From: Proruminimicrobium sp963666965
GTDB taxonomy: Bacteria > Elusimicrobiota > Endomicrobiia > Endomicrobiales > Endomicrobiaceae
DNA: 64,000 nt
Assembly: GCA_963666965.1 (NCBI GenBank)
Contig: OY762939.1
Span: 620,001-684,000, forward strand
Direction of reading: 5' to 3'
Part shown: in pieces, positions 44,594 to 53,558 of the stretch
Position numbering within the stretch: position 1 is the first letter of the stretch
Layout: every line of letters begins with the position of its first letter
Made by a program: the position numbers and the translations under genes
Notes under the pieces: generated by a model
What the model saw: only the letters and a program-made list of their open reading frames with translations
The model's database searches: none
What the model was told of the DNA's origin: nothing

Positions 44594-46308
44594 CAAAAAA
44601 AGATCTTTTTAAAAGTTTGATTGAGGTGGGCAAAGAGCAGGGCTATGTTACTTACGATGAAATAAATAAACATGTTTCAGAAAATGATCTGACATCTGAA
44701 AAAGTCGACAATCTGTTTATAAAGCTCGGAGAGCTCGGAATAAACATAGTGGACAAACAGCAGTCGTCAAAGAAAAATAAAAATGTTGCCGAAACTTCGG
44801 ATATAGTCGTCAAATCAAGCGACGACGATGAAATGAATCCGGTAAGAATGTATCTTACGGAAATGGCAAAAGTTCCTCTTTTGCAGAGAAATGTTGAAGT
44901 TGAACTTGCAAAAAATGTACGGGAGAATGAAAAAAAATTAACATATATAGTTTTGGAATCGCCTCTTATCATAAAAGAGGTCAAGAGCTGGGATACGCTC
45001 ATAGAACAGGATGAAATGACTCCGAAAGAACTGATGCCCAGAGGAAGAAAATCTACGGCGCAGCTCAGAAACATGAGAATAAAAGTAAAAGAAACAGTCA
45101 AAAAAATAGGACAGCTTGAAAAAAATATAGAGTCTGCCACGGAAAAGTTAAAACATAAAAGCATTTCCGAAAAAGAAAGAACAAAACTTACTGAAAAAAA
45201 AGCGGCTTTAAGAGCAGAAGTAATTTCTCTTATAATCGGTTTGAATTTAAACCAGGATAAAGTAAAAAGACTCATAAATAAAATTAAAATAACGGCAAGC
45301 AAATTAAACACCATAACTTTGGAACTTGAAAAAATAGAAAGAAAATATAAAATGCCTGTATCAAAACTTCAGGTTTTGTATAAACAGTTCTCAACCGGAA
45401 AAATAACTGCCGCCGCATTTAAAAAACAGTCAGGAAATTTTGTTGCTGTTGAAACTGCCGAAGATATTTCTAACATAGAAAATCTTTTGGCAAAACAGAC
45501 AAATATAAAAGAAGGTTTTTCAATTACTACCGACGAGCTTCTTGAAACGGACAGAAAAATAAGAGAGCTTGAAGAAGTAATACACAGAGACAAAATGAAA
45601 CTTATAGAGGCAAATTTCAGACTCGTTGTTTCCATCGCAAAAAAACATGTCGGCATAAGCAGTCTTGAATTGTCTGATTTAATACAGGAAGGAAACCTCG
45701 GTCTTTCAAAAGCCGTAGAAAAATTTGAATGGAAAAGAGGGTTTAAATTTTCCACCTACGCAACCTGGTGGATAAGACAGTCAATAAACAGAGCCATAGC
45801 CGATCAGGCAAGAACTATAAGAATCCCCGTTCACATGAAAGAGCTTATTTCAAAACTTACAAAACTAAAAAAGAAATTTCAGCAGGATGAGGGAAGAGAA
45901 CCGACTACAGAAGAATACGGCAAGATATTGAGAATGTCAACCGACAGAGTCAGAAAAATATTAAAAATGATGCAGGAACCTGTATCTCTTGCAACGCCTG
46001 TGGGTGAAGAGGAAGATTCAAAGCTGGAAGATTTTATAGAAGATCAAAACAGCCCTAATCCCGTTACAAAAACACACCAGTACAGGCTGCAGATAGAACT
46101 TGAAAAGGTTTTGAATACTTTGACTCCGAGAGAAGCCGAGATAATAAGGCTCAGATACGGCATAGGCGTCGGATATCCTTCGACTCTTGAAGAAGTAGGC
46201 AAAAAGTTCGGAGTTACCAGAGAAAGAGTCAGACAGATAGAGGCAAAAGCCATAAGAAAACTTAGACATCCGAGCAGATGCAAATCGCTTAAGGAATATT
46301 TAGAATAA
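44590..46308 (+). CDS. rpoD: RNA polymerase primary sigma factor
   Basis: 572 residues. Region 1.1 (~1-60), region 1.2 (NPVRMYLTEMAKVPLL), a long charged non-conserved region (~130-320), then regions 2.1-2.4 (LIEANFRLVVSIAKKH, YATWWIRQSINRAIADQ, RTIRIPVHM), region 3 and region 4.2 (TLEEVGKKFGVTRERVRQI). The intact 2.4 and 4.2 elements agree with the TTGACA/TATAAT promoters seen throughout the window. Last gene of the macromolecular synthesis cluster. Confidence 0.97.
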   Translation: MTKKDLFKSLIEVGKEQGYVTYDEINKHVSENDLTSEKVDNLFIKLGELGINIVDKQQSSKKNKNVAETSDIVVKSSDDDEMNPVRMYLTEMAKVPLLQRNVEVELAKNVRENEKKLTYIVLESPLIIKEVKSWDTLIEQDEMTPKELMPRGRKSTAQLRNMRIKVKETVKKIGQLEKNIESATEKLKHKSISEKERTKLTEKKAALRAEVISLIIGLNLNQDKVKRLINKIKITASKLNTITLELEKIERKYKMPVSKLQVLYKQFSTGKITAAAFKKQSGNFVAVETAEDISNIENLLAKQTNIKEGFSITTDELLETDRKIRELEEVIHRDKMKLIEANFRLVVSIAKKHVGISSLELSDLIQEGNLGLSKAVEKFEWKRGFKFSTYATWWIRQSINRAIADQARTIRIPVHMKELISKLTKLKKKFQQDEGREPTTEEYGKILRMSTDRVRKILKMMQEPVSLATPVGEEEDSKLEDFIEDQNSPNPVTKTHQYRLQIELEKVLNTLTPREAEIIRLRYGIGVGYPSTLEEVGKKFGVTRERVRQIEAKAIRKLRHPSRCKSLKEYLE

Positions 46309-46324
46309 CAGAGTTCAAAATTCG

Positions 46325-46354
46325 TTGACAGTTTATTTTTAAAAATATTAAAAT
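46325..46354 (+). promoter_or_regulatory. Promoter of the guaB-family gene
   Basis: TTGACA (46325-46330), 18-base spacer, TAAAAT (46349-46354), 38 bases before the chosen ATG. Confidence 0.7.
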
Positions 46355-46392
46355 GATTATCTAAAATAAATTAAAAACAGGTGGTATTGAAA

Positions 46393-47556
46393 ATGGGTTT
46401 TTACATTGGAAGGGACAGAGAAGCAAGAAGGGCTTACGGATTTGATGAAGTTGCAATAGTTCCGGGCACGGAAACAGGAAATCCCGAAGAAGTTGACGTT
46501 ACTACCGCAATCGGACCTATTAAACTTGAAATTCCGTTTTTGGCAAGCGCCATGGACGGAGTCGTTGACGTAAATTTTGCAATAGCGATGGGGAAAATGG
46601 GCGGTCTGGCCGTTCTTAATCTTGACGGAGTTCAGACAAAGTATAAAGATCCGGCTTCTGTTTTAGATAAAATAGCTTCTGCAAGTCCTGAAGATGCTAC
46701 GGCTTTGGTTCAGAGCGTATATAAAGAACCTATAAAAACCGAGCTTATAACAGAAAGAGTAACACAGATGAAAAAAGCAGGAATAAAAGTTGCAGTTTCA
46801 TGCATACCTGCAAATGCCGAAAAATTCGGACAGATTGCGCAGGATGCCGGCGCAGATATATTTGTTGCGCAGGGAACCGTTATAACCGTAAAACATAAAG
46901 CAACCCAGTATAAACCTATAGATTTGGCTAAATTCTGCCAGAAAACAATGAAGATTCCGGTAATACTCGGAAACGTTGTTTCTTATCAGGCAGCTCTTGA
47001 ACTTATGGAAACCGGATGCGCCGCAATACTTGTAGGAGTAGGCCCCGGAGCAGCATGCACATCAAGAGGAGTTTTGGGAATAGGCGTGCCTCAGGTTACC
47101 TCTACGGTTGACTGTGCAAACGCAAGAGATTTTTATTATAAAAAGACAGGAAAATATGTTTCAATAATTACTGACGGCGGAATGAATTCCGGCGGCGATA
47201 TATGCAAAGCTTTTGCTTCCGGAGCCGATGCAGTTATGGTTGGATCTGCTTTTGCAAGAACGCATGAAGCACCCGGCAGAGGATATCACTGGGGAATGGC
47301 GACGCCTCATCACAATTTACCGAGAGGAACAAGAGTAAGAGTAGGCGTAACCGGTTCTCTTGAAGAAATACTTTACGGACCTGCAAGTCTTGACGACGGA
47401 ACACAGAATCTGGTAGGGGCACTCAGAACTTGTATGGGAACAGTCGGTGCTATGACAATAAAAGAAATGCAGATGGCCGAACTCATAATTGCTCCTGATA
47501 TAAAATCAGAAGGCAAATTGTTCCAAAGAGCGCAAAGAATCGGTATGTGCAAATAA
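46393..47556 (+). CDS. IMP dehydrogenase/GMP reductase family protein, GuaB3-like, no CBS domains
   Basis: 387 residues. TIM barrel with LASAMDGVVDVNFA, the catalytic Cys loop GVGPGAACTSRGVLGIG, DGGMNSGGDICKAFASGAD, and MATPHHNLPRGTRVRVG. CBS domains are absent and the length fits the GuaB1/GuaB3 subgroup; some such proteins are GMP reductases rather than IMP dehydrogenases. Which applies here cannot be read directly. Start: AGGTGG at 46379-46384 favours ATG 46393 over GTG 46381. Twenty bases before pstS, possibly read through into the pst genes. Confidence 0.9.
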   Translation: MGFYIGRDREARRAYGFDEVAIVPGTETGNPEEVDVTTAIGPIKLEIPFLASAMDGVVDVNFAIAMGKMGGLAVLNLDGVQTKYKDPASVLDKIASASPEDATALVQSVYKEPIKTELITERVTQMKKAGIKVAVSCIPANAEKFGQIAQDAGADIFVAQGTVITVKHKATQYKPIDLAKFCQKTMKIPVILGNVVSYQAALELMETGCAAILVGVGPGAACTSRGVLGIGVPQVTSTVDCANARDFYYKKTGKYVSIITDGGMNSGGDICKAFASGADAVMVGSAFARTHEAPGRGYHWGMATPHHNLPRGTRVRVGVTGSLEEILYGPASLDDGTQNLVGALRTCMGTVGAMTIKEMQMAELIIAPDIKSEGKLFQRAQRIGMCK

Positions 47557-47575
47557 GTCTGACTGGGTTTATCGA

Positions 47576-48439
47576 TTGAAAAAATACGTAGTGGCGTTGT
47601 TTCTGTTTGTGCTTTTTTTAGCATCGTGTTCACGAGGACATGATGCGTCTTCCGGCGTTGCAATGCAGATTAAAGGTTCTGATACCATAGTAAATCTTGT
47701 GCAGGTCTGGGCTGAAGAATACGTCGGAGCGCATCAAAACTGCAATATAGGAGTAACGGGCGGAGGAAGCGGAACAGGTTTTGCCGCTCTTTTAAATAAT
47801 ACGTGCGATATTGCAATGGCTTCAAGACAGGCGGAAGACAGAGAAATAAATTTAGCAAAAGAAAAAAATATAGAATATAAAGAATTTATAGTCGGTCTTG
47901 ACGGACTTGCAGTTTTAGTTAATAAAGATAATCCCGTAAACCATCTTACGATGGAACAGTTGCGGGATATTTTTATGGCAAAAATTACAAATTGGAAAGA
48001 TGTCGGCGGCGATGATAAACAGATTGTTATTTTATCAAGAGAAAGCAATTCCGGCACACACATGTTTTTTAAGGAACATGTTTTGAGACACAGCGAGAAA
48101 AAAAATAAAAATGAGTTTTCTCCGTCTTCTTTGTTAATGCCGTCCTCACAGGCTATTTTTGACGAGATATACCAAAATCCGCACGCTTTGGGATATGTAG
48201 GCATGGGTTTTATAAACGAAAATGTCAAAGCATTAAGCATATCCAACTGGGATTCAGATGAATTTGTTTATCCGAGTATTGAAAACGTAAAATCGGGAAA
48301 ATATCCTATTTCGAGACCGCTGTATCTCTACACAAACGGTCAGCCTCAAAAAATGGCTAAAGATTTTATAGATTTTGCATTGTCTCCGCAGGGGCAGAAA
48401 ATAGTTGTTGAAACTGATTTTGTTCCGGTCGGTAAATAA
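47576..48439 (+). CDS. pstS: Phosphate ABC transporter substrate-binding lipoprotein PstS
   Basis: 287 residues. Lipoprotein signal (LFLFVLFLASC), then the PstS pattern: MQIKGSDTIVNLVQ, VTGGGSGTGFAALLN for phosphate oxygen contacts, DIAMASRQAED, IVGLDGLAVLVNKDNP, RESNSGTHMFFKEHVL and a SPQGQKIV end. It binds phosphate in the periplasm for PstCA. The start is TTG at 47576; no ATG precedes the signal peptide. No PHO-box-like repeat is obvious upstream. Confidence 0.94.
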   Translation: MKKYVVALFLFVLFLASCSRGHDASSGVAMQIKGSDTIVNLVQVWAEEYVGAHQNCNIGVTGGGSGTGFAALLNNTCDIAMASRQAEDREINLAKEKNIEYKEFIVGLDGLAVLVNKDNPVNHLTMEQLRDIFMAKITNWKDVGGDDKQIVILSRESNSGTHMFFKEHVLRHSEKKNKNEFSPSSLLMPSSQAIFDEIYQNPHALGYVGMGFINENVKALSISNWDSDEFVYPSIENVKSGKYPISRPLYLYTNGQPQKMAKDFIDFALSPQGQKIVVETDFVPVGK

Positions 48440-48441
48440 CT

Positions 48442-49431
48442 GTGAGACATATTGTTATAAAAATTTTTGTTTTGGCCGCAGGTCTTTTTATAGGATTAGC
48501 ATTATTTATAATTGCAAACGCAGCTTTTTTTCCTGACAAACTCCGTATTGATTTTTGTATGCATCATAGATCTTCAGATACAATACTGGGATATGAATTA
48601 AATAAAAATTTTACAGATTTGGGTGTTATAAAAATAGTTGTTAATTCCCATGGATTCAGAGACAGGGAATTTTCAACGGCTAAAAATGAAGATACAAAAA
48701 GAATTTTGGTTTTAGGCGATTCAATAACATGTGCTACAAATATTGCCGACAAGGACAATGTCTTTACTTCAAAACTTGAAAAACTTTTAAATTCAAGCGG
48801 ATTAAAGGCAAAATATGAAGTTTACAATATGGGCGTTGACGGATATAATACTGTGCAGGAAGCCCGAAATTTAAAATTGAACGGATTAAAATATAAGCCA
48901 GATATAGTTGTTGCGGCTTACTGTTTAAATGATGATGACCTTGTGAACAATATTTATTATGCGGCGCTCTTTAATAAAAGTAAAATAAATATGTGGCTGA
49001 TGAAGTCGGCTGTCTATAGAAAAATATATTTTTTTGTTGTATATAATATGTTTAATATCGAAAAAAAATGGAATAATGCGGTATTTGCAGATAAATATAA
49101 AAGTTTTAATATGCTCAATGTCGGTTTTGAAATGTTGAGCGATTTGCAGAAAGAATATAAATTTCAACTGTATGTTTTTGTTGTTCCGTATTTAAAGGAT
49201 TTTAAGAATTACAGCGATATTGGGATTCACAAAAAAATTATTGCAGAATTAAACCGCTATCCCGATATCAGAACTTTTGATTTGCTCGGCTGTTTTTCTC
49301 AAATTACTGATGACGGAAAGATATTTCGCAGCCATAATCCGAAAGATTTTTGTCACCCCAATGAAAAAGGCCATGAGCTTATTGCGGGTTTTATGTATGA
49401 TAATTTAAAAAAAGACGGAGCGCTGGATTAA
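48442..49431 (+). CDS. Membrane-anchored SGNH/GDSL hydrolase-like protein
   Basis: 329 residues. One N-terminal membrane helix (IFVLAAGLFIGLALFIIANAAFF), then an SGNH fold: LVLGDSITCATNI (block I Ser), NMGVDGYNT (block II), AAYCLNDDDLV (block III position), and DFCHPNEKGHELI with the Asp and His of block V. Such proteins are esterases or acetyl-modifying enzymes acting on sugars or lipids outside the cytoplasm; the substrate is unknown. It starts with GTG two bases after pstS and ends three bases before pstC, so it is embedded in the pst operon. Confidence 0.82.
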   Translation: MRHIVIKIFVLAAGLFIGLALFIIANAAFFPDKLRIDFCMHHRSSDTILGYELNKNFTDLGVIKIVVNSHGFRDREFSTAKNEDTKRILVLGDSITCATNIADKDNVFTSKLEKLLNSSGLKAKYEVYNMGVDGYNTVQEARNLKLNGLKYKPDIVVAAYCLNDDDLVNNIYYAALFNKSKINMWLMKSAVYRKIYFFVVYNMFNIEKKWNNAVFADKYKSFNMLNVGFEMLSDLQKEYKFQLYVFVVPYLKDFKNYSDIGIHKKIIAELNRYPDIRTFDLLGCFSQITDDGKIFRSHNPKDFCHPNEKGHELIAGFMYDNLKKDGALD

Positions 49432-49434
49432 AAT

Positions 49435-50304
49435 ATGCTCAGAAAAGCAACAGATTCAATAATGGAAAAAGTAGTTTTTATATGCGGAGTCATGACGATA
49501 GTTTTTGTCATCTTGATTTTCGGTTTTTTATTTAAAGAAGGTTTTTCTTTTTTTAAAGACTACGGTATTTTTAATTTTCTTACCGGAAAACTGTGGTATC
49601 CGACATCAAATCCTGCAATGTACGGGGTTTTTTCACTTATAATAGGTTCGCTGCTTGTTACTCTGGGCGCTATAGCACTGGCGGTTCCGCTGGGAATAAT
49701 GGCTGCCTTGTATATAGCCGAAATTGCGCCTGCATGGATAAGAGATATTTTAAAATCGGGCGTTGAGCTTATGGCCGCGATTCCTTCAGTTGTTATAGGT
49801 TTTGTGGGGATGGTGACGCTTGTTCCGATGGTCAGAACAGTATTTGATATACCGACAGGCCTTACGGCTTTTTCAGGTTCAATAATGCTTGCTTTTATGG
49901 CAATGCCCACAATAGTTTCTATTTCAGAAGATGCGATAAGATCTGTGCCGTGGTCGTATAAAGAGGGAGCTTATGCTCTTGGCGCAACAAAATGGCAGAC
50001 TATCAGAAGAATAGTTTTAAAAAATGCTATGCCGGGCATTATTGCCGCGGTTATGCTGGGAATAGGGCGAGTCATAGGCGAAACTATGGCCGTTATGATG
50101 ATAACCGGAAATGCCGCTCATATTCCGTCAAGCATATTTGAGCCTGTCAGGACTCTAACTGCCACTATCGCCGCGGAAATGGGCGAGACAGTTAAAGGCG
50201 GACTTCATTACAGAGCGTTATTTGCGATAGGGCTTGTTCTTTTTGCGATAACTTTTATTATAAATTTTATAGCCGATTTATTTTTGAATAAAAACAGGAA
50301 ATAA
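49435..50304 (+). CDS. pstC: Phosphate ABC transporter permease PstC
   Basis: 289 residues, six hydrophobic segments. The permease loop is EGAYALGATKWQTIRRIVLKN (EAA-type coupling helix), and MAAIPSVVIGFVGM and ARVIGETMAVMMITGN-like elements mark PstC. It forms the inner membrane channel with PstA. Stop overlaps pstA start by one base. Confidence 0.95.
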   Translation: MLRKATDSIMEKVVFICGVMTIVFVILIFGFLFKEGFSFFKDYGIFNFLTGKLWYPTSNPAMYGVFSLIIGSLLVTLGAIALAVPLGIMAALYIAEIAPAWIRDILKSGVELMAAIPSVVIGFVGMVTLVPMVRTVFDIPTGLTAFSGSIMLAFMAMPTIVSISEDAIRSVPWSYKEGAYALGATKWQTIRRIVLKNAMPGIIAAVMLGIGRVIGETMAVMMITGNAAHIPSSIFEPVRTLTATIAAEMGETVKGGLHYRALFAIGLVLFAITFIINFIADLFLNKNRK

Positions 50305-51161
50305 TGAATTTTAAATTAAACCCTAAATTATCACAGAAAATAGCCTTTTCTCTTCTTCTGGTTGCTACGATATTTGTTATTATTCCTGTTTTGGTAATTA
50401 TTTTTAATATAATTAAAAACGGTTACTCTGCAATATCATGGGAATTTTTGTTTTCAATGCCGAAAGACGGTATGAGGGCTGGAGGAATATTTCCGGCAAT
50501 TATAGGAACACTTTCAATAGTTTTATGCGCGATATGCATTACGCTTCCGATAGGAGTTCTTGCCGCAATTTATCTTAATGAATATGCAAAAGACAACCTT
50601 CTTACAAGAATAATAAAACTTGCTATAGTAAATCTGGCCGGAGTTCCGTCAGTCGTTTACGGACTTTTCGGTCTTGGAATATTTGTTATGCTTTTAAACT
50701 GCGGAGTTTCAATTTTGGCGGGAGCTTTGACTCTTTCGATTATGGAGCTTCCGGTTATAATTACAACTTCAAGGGCCGCTTTAAACAGTGTTCCTTATCC
50801 TTTCAGGGAAGCGAGCTGGTCTTTGGGTGTAAGCAGATGGCAGACGATAAGATATGTTGTTCTTCCGAATGCTCTGCCCGGCATTATGACCGGCGCTATT
50901 TTGAGCATAGCAAGAATATCCGGAGAAACCGCGCCGATTCTTTTTACGGCTGCCGCTTTTTATGTTCCGCATCTCCCTAATTCTATGTTTGATCAGGTTA
51001 TGGCGCTTCCTTATCATTTGTACATTATTTCAACGCAAATACCAAATATGCCAAAGAATATAATATTCGGAACGGCGCTCGTTCTTTTAATGCTCGTTCT
51101 GTCAATGAGTCTTGTGGCTATAGTGGCAAGAATATATTTTAGGAAAACCAGAAAATGGTAG
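50304..51161 (+). CDS. pstA: Phosphate ABC transporter permease PstA
   Basis: 285 residues, six hydrophobic segments. Marks: FPAIIGTLSIVLCAI, VNLAGVPSVVYGLFGLG, coupling helix REASWSLGVSRWQTIRYVV, and ISGETAPILFTAAAFY. Partner of PstC in the membrane. It overlaps the first ATPase gene by seven bases. Confidence 0.95.
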   Translation: MNFKLNPKLSQKIAFSLLLVATIFVIIPVLVIIFNIIKNGYSAISWEFLFSMPKDGMRAGGIFPAIIGTLSIVLCAICITLPIGVLAAIYLNEYAKDNLLTRIIKLAIVNLAGVPSVVYGLFGLGIFVMLLNCGVSILAGALTLSIMELPVIITTSRAALNSVPYPFREASWSLGVSRWQTIRYVVLPNALPGIMTGAILSIARISGETAPILFTAAAFYVPHLPNSMFDQVMALPYHLYIISTQIPNMPKNIIFGTALVLLMLVLSMSLVAIVARIYFRKTRKW

Positions 51162-51907
51162 ATAAAATAAAAGTTAAAAATTTAAATTGTTTTTACGGCG
51201 GCAAGCATGCTTTAAAGTCGCTCAATATAAATGTAATCAAAAATGAAATACTTACGATTATCGGTCCGTCAAACAGCGGAAAAACTTCATTTTTAAGAAC
51301 ATTAAACAGAATGAATGACAACAACATCAATTATTCAAGGAAAGGCGAAGTATTTTTGGACAATGATAATATATTTAAAATGAATCAGGAATTGCTCAGA
51401 ACAAGAGTCGGAATGCTTTTTGCAATGCCGATTCCTCTGCCCATGTCAATTTACGATAATATTGCTTATGCTCCAAAAAGAATAGGGCTTATGTCGAAAA
51501 AAAGCAAAATAGACGAAGTTGTTGAAAAAGCTTTAAGAGATGCTTCTCTTTGGGATGAAGTAAAAGACAGACTTGATCATTCGGCCATAAAACTTTCCGG
51601 AGGGCAGCAGCAGAGACTTTGCATAGCAAGAATTCTTGCCATTGAGCCCGAAGTTATTTTGTTCGACGAGCCTTGTTCGGGACTTGATCCGATTTCAACT
51701 TCAAAAGTTGAAGAGGCGATGATAAAACTTAAACAGAAATATACGATAGTTCTTGTAACAAATAATGTTAAACAGGCTTCAAGAGTCGGAGACAGAACGG
51801 CTTTTTTCCTTATGGGAGAATTGATTGAGCTTGATGAGACGGCGAAAATGTTTGTTTCGGCTAAAGATAAAAGAACGGAAGATTATATAACCGGAAGGTT
51901 TGGATAA
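51155..51907 (+). CDS. pstB1: Phosphate transporter ATPase PstB, first copy, with altered Q- and H-loops
   Basis: 250 residues. Walker A GPSNSGKTS, intact signature LSGGQQQR, and Walker B VILFDEPCSGLDP with its Glu. The Q-loop reads MLFAMPIPLP, where the other copy has MVFQRPNPFP, so the conserved Gln is Ala. The H-loop reads VTNNVKQA instead of VTHNMQQA, so the switch His is Asn. Both residues normally serve the protein's own ATP site, so this copy probably cannot hydrolyse at its own Walker A but can lend its signature to the partner. One-base overlap with the second copy. Confidence 0.93.
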   Translation: MVDKIKVKNLNCFYGGKHALKSLNINVIKNEILTIIGPSNSGKTSFLRTLNRMNDNNINYSRKGEVFLDNDNIFKMNQELLRTRVGMLFAMPIPLPMSIYDNIAYAPKRIGLMSKKSKIDEVVEKALRDASLWDEVKDRLDHSAIKLSGGQQQRLCIARILAIEPEVILFDEPCSGLDPISTSKVEEAMIKLKQKYTIVLVTNNVKQASRVGDRTAFFLMGELIELDETAKMFVSAKDKRTEDYITGRFG

Positions 51908-52668
51908 TGACAGATATTGCGATACATGTAAAAGATCTTAATTTGTACTATACAAAATTTCACGCCGTTAAAGACGTGAATATTGATTTTAAAAAAAACC
52001 AGATAACGGCGCTTATAGGCCCGTCGGGCTGCGGGAAATCCACTCTTTTAAGAACTTTGAACAGAATTAACGATACAATAGAAGGAGTAAGGATTACGGG
52101 CGATGTAGTGATAAACGGATATAACATTTACGCCGAAGGCGCAGACGTAGATAAAATAAGAAGAAATGTCGGAATGGTTTTTCAGAGGCCGAATCCTTTT
52201 CCTCTTTCCGTTTATGACAACGTAGCCTTCGGATTGCAGATTAACAGAATAGTAAAAAGCAAATCCGAAACGGACCAGATTGTTAAAGAAAGCCTTGAAG
52301 ACGTCGAGCTTTGGAATGATCTGAAAGATAAATTAAAAAGCAACGCTTTGAGCCTTTCTCTTGAACAGCAGCAGAGGCTCTGCATAGCAAGAGTTGTGGC
52401 CGTAAAACCGCACGTAATTCTTCTTGACGAGCCTTGCTCTTCTCTGGATCCTATGGCTACGGCGCACATTGAAGAATTGATGCAGGAACTTAAAGAAAAA
52501 TATACGATAGTAATAGTTACGCATAACATGCAGCAGGCCGCAAGAATTTCAAAAGAAACGGGATATATGCTTTTGGGAAGACTTATAGAATTTGATAAGA
52601 CTGAAAAAATATTTACAAATCCATCGCAAAAAGAAACAGAAGATTATGTTTCCGGACGTTTCGGATGA
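51907..52668 (+). CDS. pstB2: Phosphate transporter ATPase PstB, second copy, with altered signature
   Basis: 253 residues. Walker A GPSGCGKST, normal Q-loop MVFQRPNPFP, Walker B VILLDEPCSSLDP and normal H-loop VTHNMQQA. The ABC signature reads LSLEQQQR instead of LSGGQQQR, so this protein keeps a complete nucleotide site but offers a poor signature to its partner. With the first copy this gives one consensus and one degenerate ATP site in a heterodimer. The phoU ATG follows 19 bases later. Confidence 0.93.
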   Translation: MTDIAIHVKDLNLYYTKFHAVKDVNIDFKKNQITALIGPSGCGKSTLLRTLNRINDTIEGVRITGDVVINGYNIYAEGADVDKIRRNVGMVFQRPNPFPLSVYDNVAFGLQINRIVKSKSETDQIVKESLEDVELWNDLKDKLKSNALSLSLEQQQRLCIARVVAVKPHVILLDEPCSSLDPMATAHIEELMQELKEKYTIVIVTHNMQQAARISKETGYMLLGRLIEFDKTEKIFTNPSQKETEDYVSGRFG

Positions 52669-52687
52669 GATTTCAGAGGGGGAAAAA

Positions 52688-53353
52688 ATGAGACATTTTG
52701 ATATGGAAATGACTGAATTAAAGAAAAAGCTGGTTGATATGGCAAGTTCAGTCCAGCAGATGATAAAAATATCAATAGATGTAGTAGTCAAAAGAGATAA
52801 AGAACTTGCAAAAGAAGTTTTTTCTATTGAAAGAGAAGTCAATCTTGACGAAATATTCGTTGACGATACATGTTTGAAGCTTATAGCTTTAAACCAGCCT
52901 GTTGGTTCGGATTTAAGATTTATTACTTCCGCTATGAGAATAAACAGCGATTTGGAAAGAATGGGAGACGAAGCGGTTAATATATGCGAAACAGGGCTTG
53001 AATTATTGGAGTATCCGGAATTAAAACCTCTTATAGATATTCCCAAAATGGTTATTATTGTTACCGAAATGGTAAAAGAAAGTATAGAGTCTTTTAATTT
53101 AAGCGATACGGAACTGGCTCAAAAAGTTTTGGAAAAAGACGATGCGGTTGACGAACTTAAAAGAATAATATTAAAAGATTTGATTGAATACATGATAGAA
53201 ACAAATGACAGAAGCACAGTTATAAGAGCAATGAATCTTGTGTCCATAGCAAAAAGACTTGAAAGGCTCGGCGACCACGCCACCAACGTATGCGAAGACG
53301 TAATTTTTATGGTTCACGGCAAAGATATAAGACATAATAACAGATCTAACTGA
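52688..53353 (+). CDS. phoU: Phosphate regulator PhoU
   Basis: 221 residues, all helical, with two PhoU repeats. Each has the metal-binding pattern near ERMGDEAVNICE and ERLGDHATNVCEDV. PhoU damps the Pho sensor kinase and limits Pst uptake; no phoB or phoR is in the window. The ATG at 52688 is chosen for its AGAGGGGGA site; an earlier in-frame start would overlap pstB2. Confidence 0.95.
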   Translation: MRHFDMEMTELKKKLVDMASSVQQMIKISIDVVVKRDKELAKEVFSIEREVNLDEIFVDDTCLKLIALNQPVGSDLRFITSAMRINSDLERMGDEAVNICETGLELLEYPELKPLIDIPKMVIIVTEMVKESIESFNLSDTELAQKVLEKDDAVDELKRIILKDLIEYMIETNDRSTVIRAMNLVSIAKRLERLGDHATNVCEDVIFMVHGKDIRHNNRSN

Positions 53354-53357
53354 TTTA

Positions 53358-53386
53358 TTGCCGTATGACGTATAATTTAGTATAAT
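53358..53386 (+). promoter_or_regulatory. Promoter of tRNA-Leu
   Basis: TTGCCG (53358-53363), 17-base spacer, TATAAT (53381-53386). A second TATAAT lies at 53371-53376. Confidence 0.65.
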
Positions 53387-53420
53387 CACTTTTGTAAAAA
53401 TGCAGCAATATATAGGATAT

Positions 53421-53506
53421 GGGTGGATGGCGGAACTGGCAGACGCACAGGACTTAAAATCCTGAGGCTCGCAAGAGCCGTGAGGGTTCGATTCCCTCTC
53501 TACCCA
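53421..53506 (+). tRNA. tRNA-Leu (anticodon TAA)
   Basis: 86 bases. Acceptor arms GGGTGGA and TCTACCC, anticodon loop CTTAAAA, a long variable arm (GGCTCGCAAGAGCC) as in class II tRNAs, T-loop TTCGATT, discriminator A. CCA is not encoded. Confidence 0.96.
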
Positions 53507-53558
53507 TTTCTTTTTTTTACAAAAAATATTTCTGCATTAAATTTTCGGGACGGTGTAA

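Noticed and set aside
44652..45314. 220-codon open frame opposite rpoD
   Set aside because: Antisense to the non-conserved region of rpoD; Ser/Phe-rich with no motif.
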